From Nitrososphaerota archaeon (GTDB taxonomy: Archaea; Thermoproteota; Nitrososphaeria; Nitrososphaerales; Nitrososphaeraceae): a stretch of DNA of 64,000 nt. Location: positions 38,312 to 102,311 of the forward strand of contig VBPX01000041.1 in NCBI GenBank assembly GCA_005877075.1, written 5' to 3'. The notes beneath the pieces were generated by a model. The model saw only the letters and a program-made list of their open reading frames with translations. It searched no databases and had not been told where the DNA came from. Positions 45,447-54,730 of the stretch are shown here, in pieces. Each line of letters begins with the position of its first letter. Position 1 is the first letter of the stretch. The translations under genes were made by a program, and so were the position numbers.

Positions 45447-46444
45447 CAGATCGGCGGGCTAAAATTGGTTATAATCCAAGTAGCTTATTTATTGCTCAAG
45501 ATATTTTGAAGTTTGGCAAGTTGCTTGATACCATCCCTAATGTTGATTCGATATGGATCCCTGAATCCTGGGGACGCGAAGCTTTTGTCATGCTTGGTGC
45601 AATATCTACTTTAACTCGAAGAATAAAACTTGGAACTTCAATTGTAAGCATTTTTTCCAGATCACCTGCGACTGCCGCAATGGCGGCCTCAACTTTAGAC
45701 AATATTTCTTCAAATCGTGCAATAATTGGTCTCGGGGCAAGTACTCCGACCCTAGCTGAAAATTGGCATGGAATCAAGTTTGAACATCCATTACAGCGCA
45801 TGAAAGAATATGTAACTTGTTTTAACATTATCGCCAGCGGAGAAAAGATAGACTATAATGGAAAATTTTTCAAGTTGAAAAATATGAAGATAATGTATCA
45901 ATCTTCAAGAAAGAAGATCCCTGTTTTCCTTGGCGCAGTAAATTCAGGAATGATTAAACTTGCAACAGAAATAGCTGATGGTACAATACTATACCTTCGT
46001 CCATTTAATGAGCTAGGAAATACGATAAAACTTATCAAATCATTAACATCAAAAAAACCCAAAGGTTTTGAGATTTGTTCTGTTTTTATTACTGCTGTCT
46101 CAAATAAATATCCTGATTTAGCCCGTGAGAGGGTTGCAAAAACATTAGCGTTTTATGTCGCGGTAGGTAACTATTATAACGAATTTTTATCATCGCATGG
46201 TTATGAAAATGAAGTTAAGCAAATAACAATTGAGTACCAAAAACATGGAGTTCAAAATATCGCAAAACTAGTAACAGATTCCATGCTTGATTCATTATCT
46301 ATCTATGGCACTGTTGATGATTGCATTAAATCTCTGAAACGGTTCCTTACCTGCGGAATCTCACTCCCAATACTACAGGTTAACCCGGTCAAAGATAGCG
46401 AGCAGTCAATAAAAGATTCTCTTGTTTTGGCAGAAATTGTCTAG
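45443..46444 (+). CDS. LLM-class F420-dependent oxidoreductase (luciferase-like)
   Basis: 333 residues of the bacterial-luciferase TIM-barrel fold: VDSIWIPESWGREAFVMLGA, IKLGTSIVSIFSRSPATAAM and AIIGLGASTPTLAENWHGIK. These are typical of archaeal Mer-like, F420-using enzymes; thaumarchaea contain F420. The exact substrate is unknown. Overlaps both neighbours, so it belongs to the 44754-47534 operon. Confidence 0.85.
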   Translation: MTDRRAKIGYNPSSLFIAQDILKFGKLLDTIPNVDSIWIPESWGREAFVMLGAISTLTRRIKLGTSIVSIFSRSPATAAMAASTLDNISSNRAIIGLGASTPTLAENWHGIKFEHPLQRMKEYVTCFNIIASGEKIDYNGKFFKLKNMKIMYQSSRKKIPVFLGAVNSGMIKLATEIADGTILYLRPFNELGNTIKLIKSLTSKKPKGFEICSVFITAVSNKYPDLARERVAKTLAFYVAVGNYYNEFLSSHGYENEVKQITIEYQKHGVQNIAKLVTDSMLDSLSIYGTVDDCIKSLKRFLTCGISLPILQVNPVKDSEQSIKDSLVLAEIV

Positions 46445-47534
46445 AATAGCAATAGTTGATCAGTCCACTTCAGAATTTACTAAAGACACTTCATTATCGG
46501 TTCCAGAGTTGGCCTGTGATCCCTGCAGAAAGATATTAGAACATCATAAAGATTGTTCAATTGAAATTGATGCACTAATTCTATCCACAACTTCTGACAT
46601 CCAATATGGTTCAACAATTATTTCAGAGTACCTGGGAATCAAGCCGACAATTTCTCAAAGATTAGATAATTTATGTAATTCTGGTACTAATGCAATTGTT
46701 TCTGGATACTCATTGATAAAATCGGGCTTATGCAAGACTGTCTTGGTTGTTGGCGCTGATATAAGGGAAACTAAAGGAACCCAATTAGTATGGGATATTT
46801 CCAGAGGTGGTTTTACAGCTCCCATTTACTGGGCTTCACTATTTGCCAAAATGCACATGCGAAAGTACGGTACTACTGAAGAACAAATGGCTTCTGTTGC
46901 AGTAAAGAATCGAAAAAATGCCTGCCTAAATCAAAATGCACTTTTTAGGAAAAAGATATCAATTAATGATGTCATGAGTTCCAAAAAACTGGTCGGACCT
47001 ATCAAGACATTAGATTGTTCATATATCTGCAATGGCGCATCGGCGATTTTACTTACTGCTGAAAATGAGGCCAAAAATTATACAGATCGCCCAGTATGGA
47101 TTGAAGGAATTGGAAGTTCAACTGAAGCTGCAAGTTTTAGCAGCGTTAGTTCGGATCTCTCATCCATACAATCAACAAAAAAGGCATCAAATATGGCATA
47201 TTCAATGACAAAGATTGAGCCCAAACAGATAGACATTGTGGAACTTCATGATGCGTTTACGATCATGGAAATTCTGGCTTATGAAGATCTAGGTTTTTGC
47301 GAAAAAGGCAAAGGAGGAAAGTTTGTTTCACAAAATAACATATCGATTAATCCTCGTGGAGGATTAATAGGTACCGGTCATCCGCTTGGTGCCACCGGTG
47401 TGGCTCAAACTGTGGAAATCTGTGAACAATTAAAAGGAATAGCTGGAAAAAGACAGATCAAAGGTTGCAAGAGGGGATTGGTGCATAATATGTCTGCGGC
47501 AGGGTCCTCTTCTTTAGTTCTTATTCTTTCGTGA
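46437..47534 (+). CDS. Thiolase (SCP-x / acetyl-CoA acetyltransferase type)
   Basis: 365 residues from a TTG at 46437 (an in-frame TTG at 46422 is possible). Nucleophile Cys in RLDNLCNSGTNAIVSGYSLI, histidine in DIVELHDAFTIMEI, and GGLIGTGHPLGATGV as the second catalytic region. It overlaps the LLM gene by 8 nt. A DUF35 gene 211 nt downstream is the usual archaeal partner that channels thiolase product. Candidate for acetoacetyl-CoA thiolysis in the carbon cycle or for mevalonate synthesis; which cannot be told. Confidence 0.9.
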   Translation: MSRIAIVDQSTSEFTKDTSLSVPELACDPCRKILEHHKDCSIEIDALILSTTSDIQYGSTIISEYLGIKPTISQRLDNLCNSGTNAIVSGYSLIKSGLCKTVLVVGADIRETKGTQLVWDISRGGFTAPIYWASLFAKMHMRKYGTTEEQMASVAVKNRKNACLNQNALFRKKISINDVMSSKKLVGPIKTLDCSYICNGASAILLTAENEAKNYTDRPVWIEGIGSSTEAASFSSVSSDLSSIQSTKKASNMAYSMTKIEPKQIDIVELHDAFTIMEILAYEDLGFCEKGKGGKFVSQNNISINPRGGLIGTGHPLGATGVAQTVEICEQLKGIAGKRQIKGCKRGLVHNMSAAGSSSLVLILS

Positions 47535-47745
47535 AAAACTAAAGGCGAGATCAATTACCAATATTAAAGTACGTTAAAGTATATGATTGGCGATCAGGAA
47601 ATTGTATTGAACTAACGAATATATTCAAATTAACATCGACCGTTTGATTGGAACCTAAAGTTTTAGATTTTGGACAAATGTGACTGCCAAGTCAATTGTA
47701 ATTCGGTATTGATCACTTTAAGTATGGTAACCCTTTTAGAATTAC

Positions 47746-48078
47746 ATGAAAGAATTCCTTGATTTCTTGAGAAAGGGAAAATTCAGAGTACCAACATGTA
47801 ATAATTGTAATGCAAAGATATGGCCACCTTCAAATATCTGTAAAGAGTGTTTCTCAAGAGAAATCAGAATGTCAAAATTAGATCCAGAAGGTCAATTGAT
47901 CGAATTTTCAGAATCATTTATTGATAAGAATAAAAATTTAGGATTGGTTGAAATTTCAGGAATCAGAGTTATTGGTATCATAAATGATGGAAATGTGAAT
48001 CAAGGTAGCATTGTCAAGTTGAGCAAATGTGGACTTGATATAAATAATTCACCCTATTATGAATTCACACCTACTTGA
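47746..48078 (+). CDS. DUF35 OB-fold/zinc-ribbon acyl-CoA-associated protein
   Basis: 110 residues. A rubredoxin-like zinc ribbon CNNCNAKIWPPSNICKEC at about residues 18-35 precedes an OB-fold. Archaeal DUF35 proteins bridge thiolase and HMG-CoA synthase in one complex and bind CoA. Position next to the thiolase supports that role. TATA-like CACTTTAAG lies upstream. Confidence 0.9.
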   Translation: MKEFLDFLRKGKFRVPTCNNCNAKIWPPSNICKECFSREIRMSKLDPEGQLIEFSESFIDKNKNLGLVEISGIRVIGIINDGNVNQGSIVKLSKCGLDINNSPYYEFTPT

Positions 48079-48130
48079 CGCTGGCACTAAAGGATTTAAT
48101 TATTCAAATAACATAAGGAAAATTAGCAAA

Positions 48131-48490
48131 ATGTCGTACGATAGATTTGTTGACGATAGACTCCTCACGAGTAGAGACGTACTTAACAAGAAGCAGATTA
48201 AGATGAAACTTATTGATATTGATGAATCTGCTAGGGATTTTTCACAGAGATTCGGTAATAGAATATTGGTTAGAAAGGTCTTGTTGACAATAAAACAAAC
48301 TGACACTGAGGAGATCGAGGAGAAAGAATTAGATGTTGAAGAATTAGAGAAAAGAGTTATGAAAGAAAGGCTATTTTCTTCCTCAAATAGATGGATTTCA
48401 AAACATGAAATCAAGAATGGATATATCGTGGCTTCCAAACATCTAGATCTATTAGCTAGTGCAATAGCCTTGGATATTATACAATTTTGA
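48131..48490 (+). CDS. Hypothetical protein
   Basis: 119 residues from the ATG at 48131; an in-frame upstream start at 48059 would overlap the DUF35 gene. Charged and mostly helical (IEEKELDVEELEKRVMKERL) with a hydrophobic C-terminus (HLDLLASAIALDIIQF). No recognised domain. A TATA-like TTTAATTATTC lies about 30 nt upstream of 48131. Confidence 0.6.
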   Translation: MSYDRFVDDRLLTSRDVLNKKQIKMKLIDIDESARDFSQRFGNRILVRKVLLTIKQTDTEEIEEKELDVEELEKRVMKERLFSSSNRWISKHEIKNGYIVASKHLDLLASAIALDIIQF

Positions 48491-48667
48491 AAATTAAACT
48501 TATTTTTCTATTGGATAAATCGTTGGAACAATTTTGTGCCATTTGATCATTAATTAACATATTGCAGAATTTGAATTATGCAATATTGTTTTGATATGCA
48601 AACTAGGAACATAAATTATTATACTAAATAACACGTGTTGCTTTATTAATATCGATATCAAAAAAAG

Positions 48668-48770
48668 CGCCGCTGATCAGACTTGAACTGATGGCCCACT
48701 GGTTAACAGCCAGTTAAGCTCCAAAGAAACTAGTCTTTGAATTTGCTCTACCATGCTGAGCTACAGCGGC
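48668..48770 (-). tRNA. trnN: tRNA-Asn (GTT) with a 29-nt intron at a non-canonical site
   Basis: On the minus strand the acceptor stem is GCCGCTG/CAGCGGC with discriminator G; D-stem GCTC/GAGC; anticodon stem-loop ACTGG CTGTTAA CCAGT (anticodon GTT); T-arm ATCAG TTCAAGT CTGAT; 5-nt variable loop. Between the D-stem and the anticodon stem there are 30 nt where one is expected, so an intron of 29 nt (about 48716-48744) sits at position 25/26 or 26/27, not at the usual 37/38. The intron can form a CAAAG/CTTTG hairpin. No CCA is encoded. Confidence 0.9.
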
Positions 48771-48879
48771 GCATATTTTACAGAAATTATTACTTCAAAT
48801 AAATGTTATGTTATTGTGCTACTATATTTACAATGTTTCTAAATTCGAATTTTGAAATAAAGAGTTTTGTTTGCAAAAA

Positions 48880-49275
48880 CTATTTTTTTCTGGTAATGAA
48901 TACTTTTACAATGCCCAATGCAACCAGTAAAATTCCTAGTCCTGTGGTCCCATATACTGTAGAACTTTTACTTCCATCGTCATGAACCATGCCTTGGGCA
49001 GCCAAACCAACCATTCCAGCTATGATCAATCCGCCGTTAATAATGAGGAGTACAACTACCAAGGTAGATCTCTCTTTCATCGAAATTGCAAAAGCAATTA
49101 TCGACAAAATTACTGCACCTCCACCTAAACCTCCACCCCTAATTGCTTCATTCAATTGTAGAAATCCACTCTTCCCATCATTAGAAGCCATTTTTGATGA
49201 TATGACGTCTGCCCCATAGATTATTAGTAAAGCAAGAGAAATGAACAACAAGATAATGGAAATTTTTGTCCTCAT
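48880..49275 (-). CDS. Four-helix membrane protein, unknown
   Basis: 131 residues with about four hydrophobic helices: ISIILLFISLALLIIYGADV, GGAVILSIIAFAISM, LVVVLLIINGGLIIAGMVGL and TTGLGILLVALGIVKVFI, and a basic C-terminus. No charged residues inside helices beyond a few. Small archaeal integral membrane protein without a known function. Confidence 0.7.
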   Translation of the reverse strand: MRTKISIILLFISLALLIIYGADVISSKMASNDGKSGFLQLNEAIRGGGLGGGAVILSIIAFAISMKERSTLVVVLLIINGGLIIAGMVGLAAQGMVHDDGSKSSTVYGTTGLGILLVALGIVKVFITRKK

Positions 49276-49316
49276 TACCTAGTTGATAGATTCAAATTAT
49301 TAATAAACTTATTTTG

Positions 49317-49448
49317 ATGGTGAGTTCTTTCAGGTTCACGGGCCTGATTTGCAAGTTGGATGAACATAATCTAACGGGCAAGAAAATTCTGGATACGGAC
49401 TTCTGTAAAATCGAATATTTCTCAGGATTTGACGCAGGAAAATATTGA
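49317..49448 (+). CDS. Possible 43-residue small protein
   Basis: ATG frame MVSSFRFTGLICKLDEHNLT then GKKILDTDFCKIEYFSGFDA. The AT-rich TTATTAATAAAC about 25 nt upstream could be its TATA-box. Mixed composition unlike noise, but no family recognised. Confidence 0.35.
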   Translation: MVSSFRFTGLICKLDEHNLTGKKILDTDFCKIEYFSGFDAGKY

Positions 49449-49552
49449 AATTTTTAGTCGTGTTTTTCCATAACAGTCAAAAAAGAATTTCAGTACATAC
49501 TAAGAAAGTAATCAGGCTAATGTACAAATAATGCAATACTAAACTATTTCTA

Positions 49553-50908
49553 TTGAATAGTAATAATCTTGACAAGAAATATGTCTGGCATCCATACACT
49601 CAGATGAAATTATGGAACAATTTAGAAAATATTGTAATAAAGTCAGGTAAAGGATTTAGTTTAATCGACAGCAAAGGAAGAAGGTATCTTGATGGCATTA
49701 GTAACATGTGGTGTAATGTGTGGGGACATGATAGGACTGAAATAATTGATGCCATGAAGCAACAACTAGATATTCTTCCTCATTCCTCGCTATTTGGTCT
49801 TGTCAATGGTCCGTCCGTGAATTTGGCAGGACGTTTGACAAGTATTGCTAAAGGAATGAGTAAGGTTTTTTTTACAGATAATGGGTCAACTGCAATTGAA
49901 GCAGCACTAAAAATTGCAACACAGTACTGGAATAATGTAGGGAAAACACAGAAAAAAAAATTCATTTGTTTAAAGAATGGTTATCATGGCGATACTATAG
50001 GCTGTATGTCTGTGGGATATGTTGATGGTTACTTTTCCCCATACAAATCGCTCTTGGTCAAAACAATAAAAGTAGACTCGCCTACAATAAGACATGAGAA
50101 ATTTGGACGTCAATGCTTTGAACAATATATCGAAAAAATTGATAAAATTCTAAAAAAACTATCGTCAAAGATATCAGGTTTTGTTATGGAAAGTGGAGCC
50201 CAAATTGCAGGAGGAGTTAATATCTATCCGAATAATTTTCAAAAGGAGATTAGTAAACTTTGCAAAAAATATGACATACTTTTGATATTGGATGAAATTG
50301 CTACTGGTTTTGGAAGGCTTGGAAATATGATAGAATATGAGGCTCAAGATTCTGAACCGGACATGGTGTGCTTTGCAAAAGCATTAACTGGAGGATATTT
50401 CCCATTGGCAGTAACACTAACAACAAGTCACATTTTCAAAGAATTTCTAGGAGAATATTGGGACAAAAAGCAACTCTTTCACGGTCACACTTTTACTGGA
50501 CATCCTGTTGGATGTATTGCAGCATTGACTAACTTAGACCTATATCAGAAACTGGACCTTATCAAGAAAATAAGGCATAATGCATCAGTTCTGAATCGTC
50601 TTTTGGAAAAATTTGCAGAATTTGATATTTGTTACGATATTAGACAAAAGGGGCTACTTTGCGGAATCGACCTAAGAAAAGGTAGAGACCCTATTAGGAT
50701 GATAGATAATGTTCCAATAGGACAATATATTGCAGGGGAATCGTTGAAAGAAGGAGTATACCTTAGAACTCTTGGAAATATTATTACCATAATTCCGCCA
50801 CTGGCAATCGGACAGGATGATCTTAAAAAGATAGTTGATGTGGAGTTCGGAATTGTAGATAAAATACAGAAAAAATTAAATCGTTTTAGTAAAGATAAGT
50901 TTGTCTAA
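49553..50908 (+). CDS. bioA: Adenosylmethionine-8-amino-7-oxononanoate aminotransferase
   Basis: 451 residues from a TTG start. VWHPYTQMKLW is the BioA N-terminal signature; LILDEIATGFGRLG the metal/PLP Asp region; VCFAKALTGGYFPLAV contains the PLP-binding Lys; HGHTFTGHPVG is also diagnostic. It converts KAPA to DAPA using SAM. The stop overlaps the convergent serine recombinase by 4 nt. Confidence 0.95.
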   Translation: MNSNNLDKKYVWHPYTQMKLWNNLENIVIKSGKGFSLIDSKGRRYLDGISNMWCNVWGHDRTEIIDAMKQQLDILPHSSLFGLVNGPSVNLAGRLTSIAKGMSKVFFTDNGSTAIEAALKIATQYWNNVGKTQKKKFICLKNGYHGDTIGCMSVGYVDGYFSPYKSLLVKTIKVDSPTIRHEKFGRQCFEQYIEKIDKILKKLSSKISGFVMESGAQIAGGVNIYPNNFQKEISKLCKKYDILLILDEIATGFGRLGNMIEYEAQDSEPDMVCFAKALTGGYFPLAVTLTTSHIFKEFLGEYWDKKQLFHGHTFTGHPVGCIAALTNLDLYQKLDLIKKIRHNASVLNRLLEKFAEFDICYDIRQKGLLCGIDLRKGRDPIRMIDNVPIGQYIAGESLKEGVYLRTLGNIITIIPPLAIGQDDLKKIVDVEFGIVDKIQKKLNRFSKDKFV

Positions 50909-51495
50909 ATCATACGAATGTGGTTATACAGAGTCGCTTTGGATATTCCCAGGTTTTTGGCAATTTTATTTCTTGGTATGTTCTGAGATAACATTTTGAT
51001 TAATGTATCTTTATCAAGAATTTTTTTCGGACGGCCAATATTTTTGCCAGAAATTTTTGCCCTTACCATTCCGTCTTTTGTTCGTTGAATCAACATTTCT
51101 CTTTCTCTTTCTGCCACCCATGTTAATATTCCAATCATCAATTTTCTAACACTTGGGTCAGTGGTTTGAAGAAAAAGCTCTTTTGGCGAACAAGATACCA
51201 AAGGGGAAAATTCTTCAATTGATTTTATCGCGTCAAGTGTTTCCCAAAATGTTCTGCCTACCCTTGATAGTTCATAAACTAGTACAGAATCAACTTTATC
51301 TGTTCTGACTAGATCCATCATCTCACTAAATGCAGGTCTATTCACTGCAGGAATTTTTCCACTTACTGCAGAATCTTCGAAAAAATCAAGAATTTTATAG
51401 TCATTATCTCCTGCCCATTTTTCTATTACAACTTTCTGGTTTAGTACTGTCTGCTCATCAGTACTAACTCGTAAATATCCAAACGAATATTTCAT
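50905..51495 (-). CDS. Serine recombinase (resolvase/invertase type)
   Basis: 196 residues. Catalytic Ser11 is in GYLRVSTDEQ; SVLVYELSRVGRTF and WVAEREREMLIQRTKDG are conserved catalytic-domain segments. The C-terminal 40 residues form an HTH (IPRNKIAKNLGISKATLYNH). This layout matches small resolvases and invertases, not IS607-type (N-terminal HTH). It lies between bioA and bioB, opposite to them, with no transposase or TnpB nearby. It is followed by a 505-nt non-coding region with a hairpin. Possibly a remnant element or a site-specific switch. Confidence 0.93.
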   Translation of the reverse strand: MKYSFGYLRVSTDEQTVLNQKVVIEKWAGDNDYKILDFFEDSAVSGKIPAVNRPAFSEMMDLVRTDKVDSVLVYELSRVGRTFWETLDAIKSIEEFSPLVSCSPKELFLQTTDPSVRKLMIGILTWVAEREREMLIQRTKDGMVRAKISGKNIGRPKKILDKDTLIKMLSQNIPRNKIAKNLGISKATLYNHIRMI

Positions 51496-52000
51496 TTACA
51501 TATATTTTTCTGAAATGTTGATAATCCTGTGGGTCAAAAAAGATACATACAGTCGAAAAAAGGTATCACATTTTTTGCACTAAATAAAAGTAAAAAAATG
51601 CATGTTATTTTATATTGTCTAAAAACGGGTCCTTTTTTAGACGATTACAAATACAATGAAAAATGACGATTTTCGTATCTTATTTGATTTTTAATTGCTA
51701 GGAAATATCTATTAGTTTTTTGACTTTTTGACTGTTTTATCTATGGTAATACATTGAAAAACACTGATTTATACTAGTATTTTGATAGTCGTCGGCGATA
51801 ATTGTAATGATGGAATGTTTGGATATCAAGCGGCAGTGAATATGAACAAGGATACGTAATTATCTCTAAAAGTTAATTCTAGTTTTTTTCATTTAATAAC
51901 ACAAAAGACAGTTAATTTAATATGTTCAATTTTAATCTGTAAATTTGAATCTAGATCCTTAATTATGAAATTTTCTTGGTTAGCTAATTAAAGATTAATT
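51496..52000. other. Non-coding region next to the recombinase
   Basis: 505 nt of AT-rich sequence between the start of the recombinase and bioB. It contains a perfect 9-bp inverted repeat (see next entry) and the AT-rich promoter of bioB at its right end. No supported ORF on either strand. Confidence 0.6.
51617..51642. repeat. 9-bp perfect inverted repeat with 8-nt spacer
   Basis: GTCTAAAAA (51617-51625) and TTTTTAGAC (51634-51642) flank CGGGTCCT. It lies 120 nt upstream of the recombinase start. It may be a terminator-like hairpin, a regulator site or part of a recombination site. Confidence 0.6.
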
Positions 52001-53008
52001 ATGGGTTCCCGCGAAGAATTAATAATGCAAGAGTTCGAATTTATAGAATCTTGTTTGAAGAAGGTAATTAATGGAGATACTATCTCCTTCGAAGAGGCAG
52101 AAAAATTAATTTCGACTCAAAATGTGATCAAACTTGCAGACTCTGCTAATTTTATTACTAAAAAATTTAATGATGAGAATGTCGACGTTGAATCTCTAAT
52201 AAACGCCAAATCAGGTAATTGTCCAGAAGATTGTTCTTTTTGTGCGCAATCCACCTTTTATGAAACCGGGATAACAAAATATCCGCTCTTACCTGATGAA
52301 ACAATTGTTGAAAAAGCCATGGAAGCCCAATTGAATGGCGCAAATAGTTTCTGCCTTGTCTGTGCATATAGAGAACCCTCAGAAAACGATTTTAAAAAAA
52401 TTTGCAGAATAATACAAAAATTAAGACAACAAGTACGAATAGGCATTAATGTTTCACTTGGTTTTATGACTCAAGAAAGGGCACAAAGACTAAAGTTATT
52501 GGGGGTTAAAAGGTATAATCATAATCTAGAAGCAAGTCAAAGTTTCTTTTCAACGATTTGTAAAACACATGATTTTTCTGATAGAATTAATACGGCAAGA
52601 ATTGTGAAGGAAGCAGGACTTGAACTTTGTTGTGGAGGAATTATTGGAATGGGTGAAACTGCAACACAACGAATAGAATTGGCATTCTCTATTTCATCCC
52701 TTGACCCAGACGAAGTTCCAATAAACATCTTAATTCCAAGGAAAGGAACCCCAAAGGAATTAGAAAAGGCTTCGATTCGACCACTTGATATAATTAGGAC
52801 AATAGCTGCGTGGAGATTTATCATGCCAAAAACCATATTAAAAATTGCAGGGGGAAGAGAAGTTTATTTTACTGATGGGGGTAAACTTGCACTTCAGGCT
52901 GGTGCAAATGGAATCATCACCGGTGGGTATCTTACTACAAATGGAAATGAACCGAATGAAGATATCCAAATGATACAGGAAATTGGACTCGATTCAAAAA
53001 TTCATTAA
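52001..53008 (+). CDS. bioB: Biotin synthase (radical SAM)
   Basis: 335 residues. The radical-SAM CxxxCxxC is GNCPEDCSFCAQS (C74, C78, C81). YNHNLEASQSFF and CGGIIGMGET are biotin synthase motifs. It inserts sulfur into dethiobiotin. Overlaps bioF by 26 nt. The start at 52001 could also be the ATG at 52025. Confidence 0.96.
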   Translation: MGSREELIMQEFEFIESCLKKVINGDTISFEEAEKLISTQNVIKLADSANFITKKFNDENVDVESLINAKSGNCPEDCSFCAQSTFYETGITKYPLLPDETIVEKAMEAQLNGANSFCLVCAYREPSENDFKKICRIIQKLRQQVRIGINVSLGFMTQERAQRLKLLGVKRYNHNLEASQSFFSTICKTHDFSDRINTARIVKEAGLELCCGGIIGMGETATQRIELAFSISSLDPDEVPINILIPRKGTPKELEKASIRPLDIIRTIAAWRFIMPKTILKIAGGREVYFTDGGKLALQAGANGIITGGYLTTNGNEPNEDIQMIQEIGLDSKIH

Positions 53009-54143
53009 ATCAGATATTAATGAACTGAAAAAAGAAAATCTTTATAGAAGATTAAGAATTGTAGAAAATCAACGTGGATCTATAATAGTTGACAATAGAA
53101 AAATAATTAATTTTAATTCCAATGATTATCTTGGATTAGCTTCAGATAAAGAAGTAATAAAGAATACTTTAAAAAAATTTCACGAAATTTCTCAATGCAG
53201 TTCCAGGCTCGTTGGAGGAAATAACACAAGCATTTTAAAATTGGAAGAAGGTTTGTCTAAACACAGAAGAACCGAGTCTTCCCTGGTGTATACAACTGGA
53301 TATTCTGCTGTATTAGGTGTCATAAGCGCCTTGGCAGATCGCAATACAACAATCTTTAGTGATGAGCTAAATCATGCAAGCATTATTGATGGTTGTCGAC
53401 TGAGTAACGCCAAAGTAAAGATATTTCGTCACAATGATCTGGAACATCTTTTAGAAAAACTAAAGGATACAAAAGGTAAGAATATTCTTGTAACCGAGGG
53501 AATTTTTAGCATAGAAGGCGATATGTCAAACTTGAAATCAATCTGCAATTTGGCTAAACAGTTTGGGGTATTTGTTATTGTGGATGATGCTCACGGAGAC
53601 TTTGTTTTTGGAAAAAATGGTTCTGGTACTCCATCGCAATTAAATGTCAACAATTTGGTTGATATCCACATCAGTAGTCTAAGTAAGGGACTAGGTTGCT
53701 TTGGAGGATACGTTGCTTGTTCCAACCTGGTCAGAGAATATCTCATAAACAAATCAAAACAGTTCATATTTACTTCTGCTCTTCCAACTCATCTTTGCAT
53801 TTCTGCACTTAGCGCAATTGGAATTGCAAAAAATGGAATTTTGCAAAAAAAACTATTTACAAATGTAAAGATGTTCCACAATGGTTTAAGAAAACTAGGA
53901 TTTGATATAGGAAATACATGCAGTCAAATAATTCCGATACACATTGGTTCAGAATCCATAGCCATTAAATTCGCCACTGCATTGATAAAAAAAGGAATAT
54001 TTGTCCATCCAATGAGATTTCCTACTGTCAAGAAAGGTGATGCGTTATTGAGAATATCGCTAAGTGCTTCACATAGGAAAGAACATTTGATTTATACGTT
54101 AGATGAGCTGGAGCATATGGGCCAGAAATATAAAGTCATATGA
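52983..54143 (+). CDS. bioF: 8-amino-7-oxononanoate synthase
   Basis: 386 residues from a TTG start inside the end of bioB, with AGGAAA just upstream. FNSNDYLGLASDKEV, TEGIFSIEGDMSNL, VDDAHGDFVFGKNG and HISSLSKGLGCFGG (PLP Lys) are diagnostic. It condenses pimeloyl-CoA/ACP with alanine to KAPA, the BioA substrate. bioD is not in the window. Confidence 0.95.
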   Translation: MDSIQKFIKSDINELKKENLYRRLRIVENQRGSIIVDNRKIINFNSNDYLGLASDKEVIKNTLKKFHEISQCSSRLVGGNNTSILKLEEGLSKHRRTESSLVYTTGYSAVLGVISALADRNTTIFSDELNHASIIDGCRLSNAKVKIFRHNDLEHLLEKLKDTKGKNILVTEGIFSIEGDMSNLKSICNLAKQFGVFVIVDDAHGDFVFGKNGSGTPSQLNVNNLVDIHISSLSKGLGCFGGYVACSNLVREYLINKSKQFIFTSALPTHLCISALSAIGIAKNGILQKKLFTNVKMFHNGLRKLGFDIGNTCSQIIPIHIGSESIAIKFATALIKKGIFVHPMRFPTVKKGDALLRISLSASHRKEHLIYTLDELEHMGQKYKVI

Positions 54144-54387
54144 TTCTTTTAGTAGGATTATTAGCATTTTTTAATTACAAACAGATTAGGAAATTCATAC
54201 ATTTTTCAACTTAGGAAGCAATTAGAACTTAAATTTGAGTTGTTACTATTTTGCAGCCGCTAGTTTATTCAATTTATCATGTAAGATTTGGTAGAATCAA
54301 ACTTGACTAAACGAGTATTCTTATTATATTGTTTCACAATTCGAATTTAGAAATATTTATTTAATATATAATTAAGATAATTAATAG

Positions 54388-54726
54388 ATGATAGAAAAAG
54401 AATTAAAGTTTAGGCTTGTGGCATCGGAACGCCAGTTCAGGGAAATAAAGTATTATTTCTCTCTTCTCCATGCAGATTCAATAGTTTCAGGACTAAAATT
54501 TGCCTATAATAGACAAAAAGCTCGTGAAGGCGGATACTTGATGTTAGGAAGAAAAAGTCTTGTAAAAAAGGAAACTAGCATGTTAACAAAAGAACAAGCC
54601 AAGTGGAGACTTACAAATTGGAAGTCCATGATAAAGACTTATAGAAATAAGGGTTACAGTTATCCGACTATCAGTAGAATAAAAAAAGATATTAAGTTAA
54701 TTGCTAAAGGTAGCAACAAAAAATAA
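54388..54726 (+). CDS. Hypothetical basic protein
   Basis: 112 residues: helical and Lys/Arg-rich (RLVASERQFREIKYYFSLLH, AKWRLTNWKSMIKTYRNKGY then SYPTISRIKKDIK). The C-terminal part could be a winged-helix or HTH-like segment. No known family. Convergent with the CdvB gene 4 nt away. Confidence 0.65.
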   Translation: MIEKELKFRLVASERQFREIKYYFSLLHADSIVSGLKFAYNRQKAREGGYLMLGRKSLVKKETSMLTKEQAKWRLTNWKSMIKTYRNKGYSYPTISRIKKDIKLIAKGSNKK

Positions 54727-54730
54727 GAAT

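Noticed and set aside
48059-48130. Upstream start for the hypothetical at 48131
   Set aside because: It would overlap the DUF35 coding region and add an unlikely N-terminus; the ATG at 48131 has a TATA-like box at the right distance.
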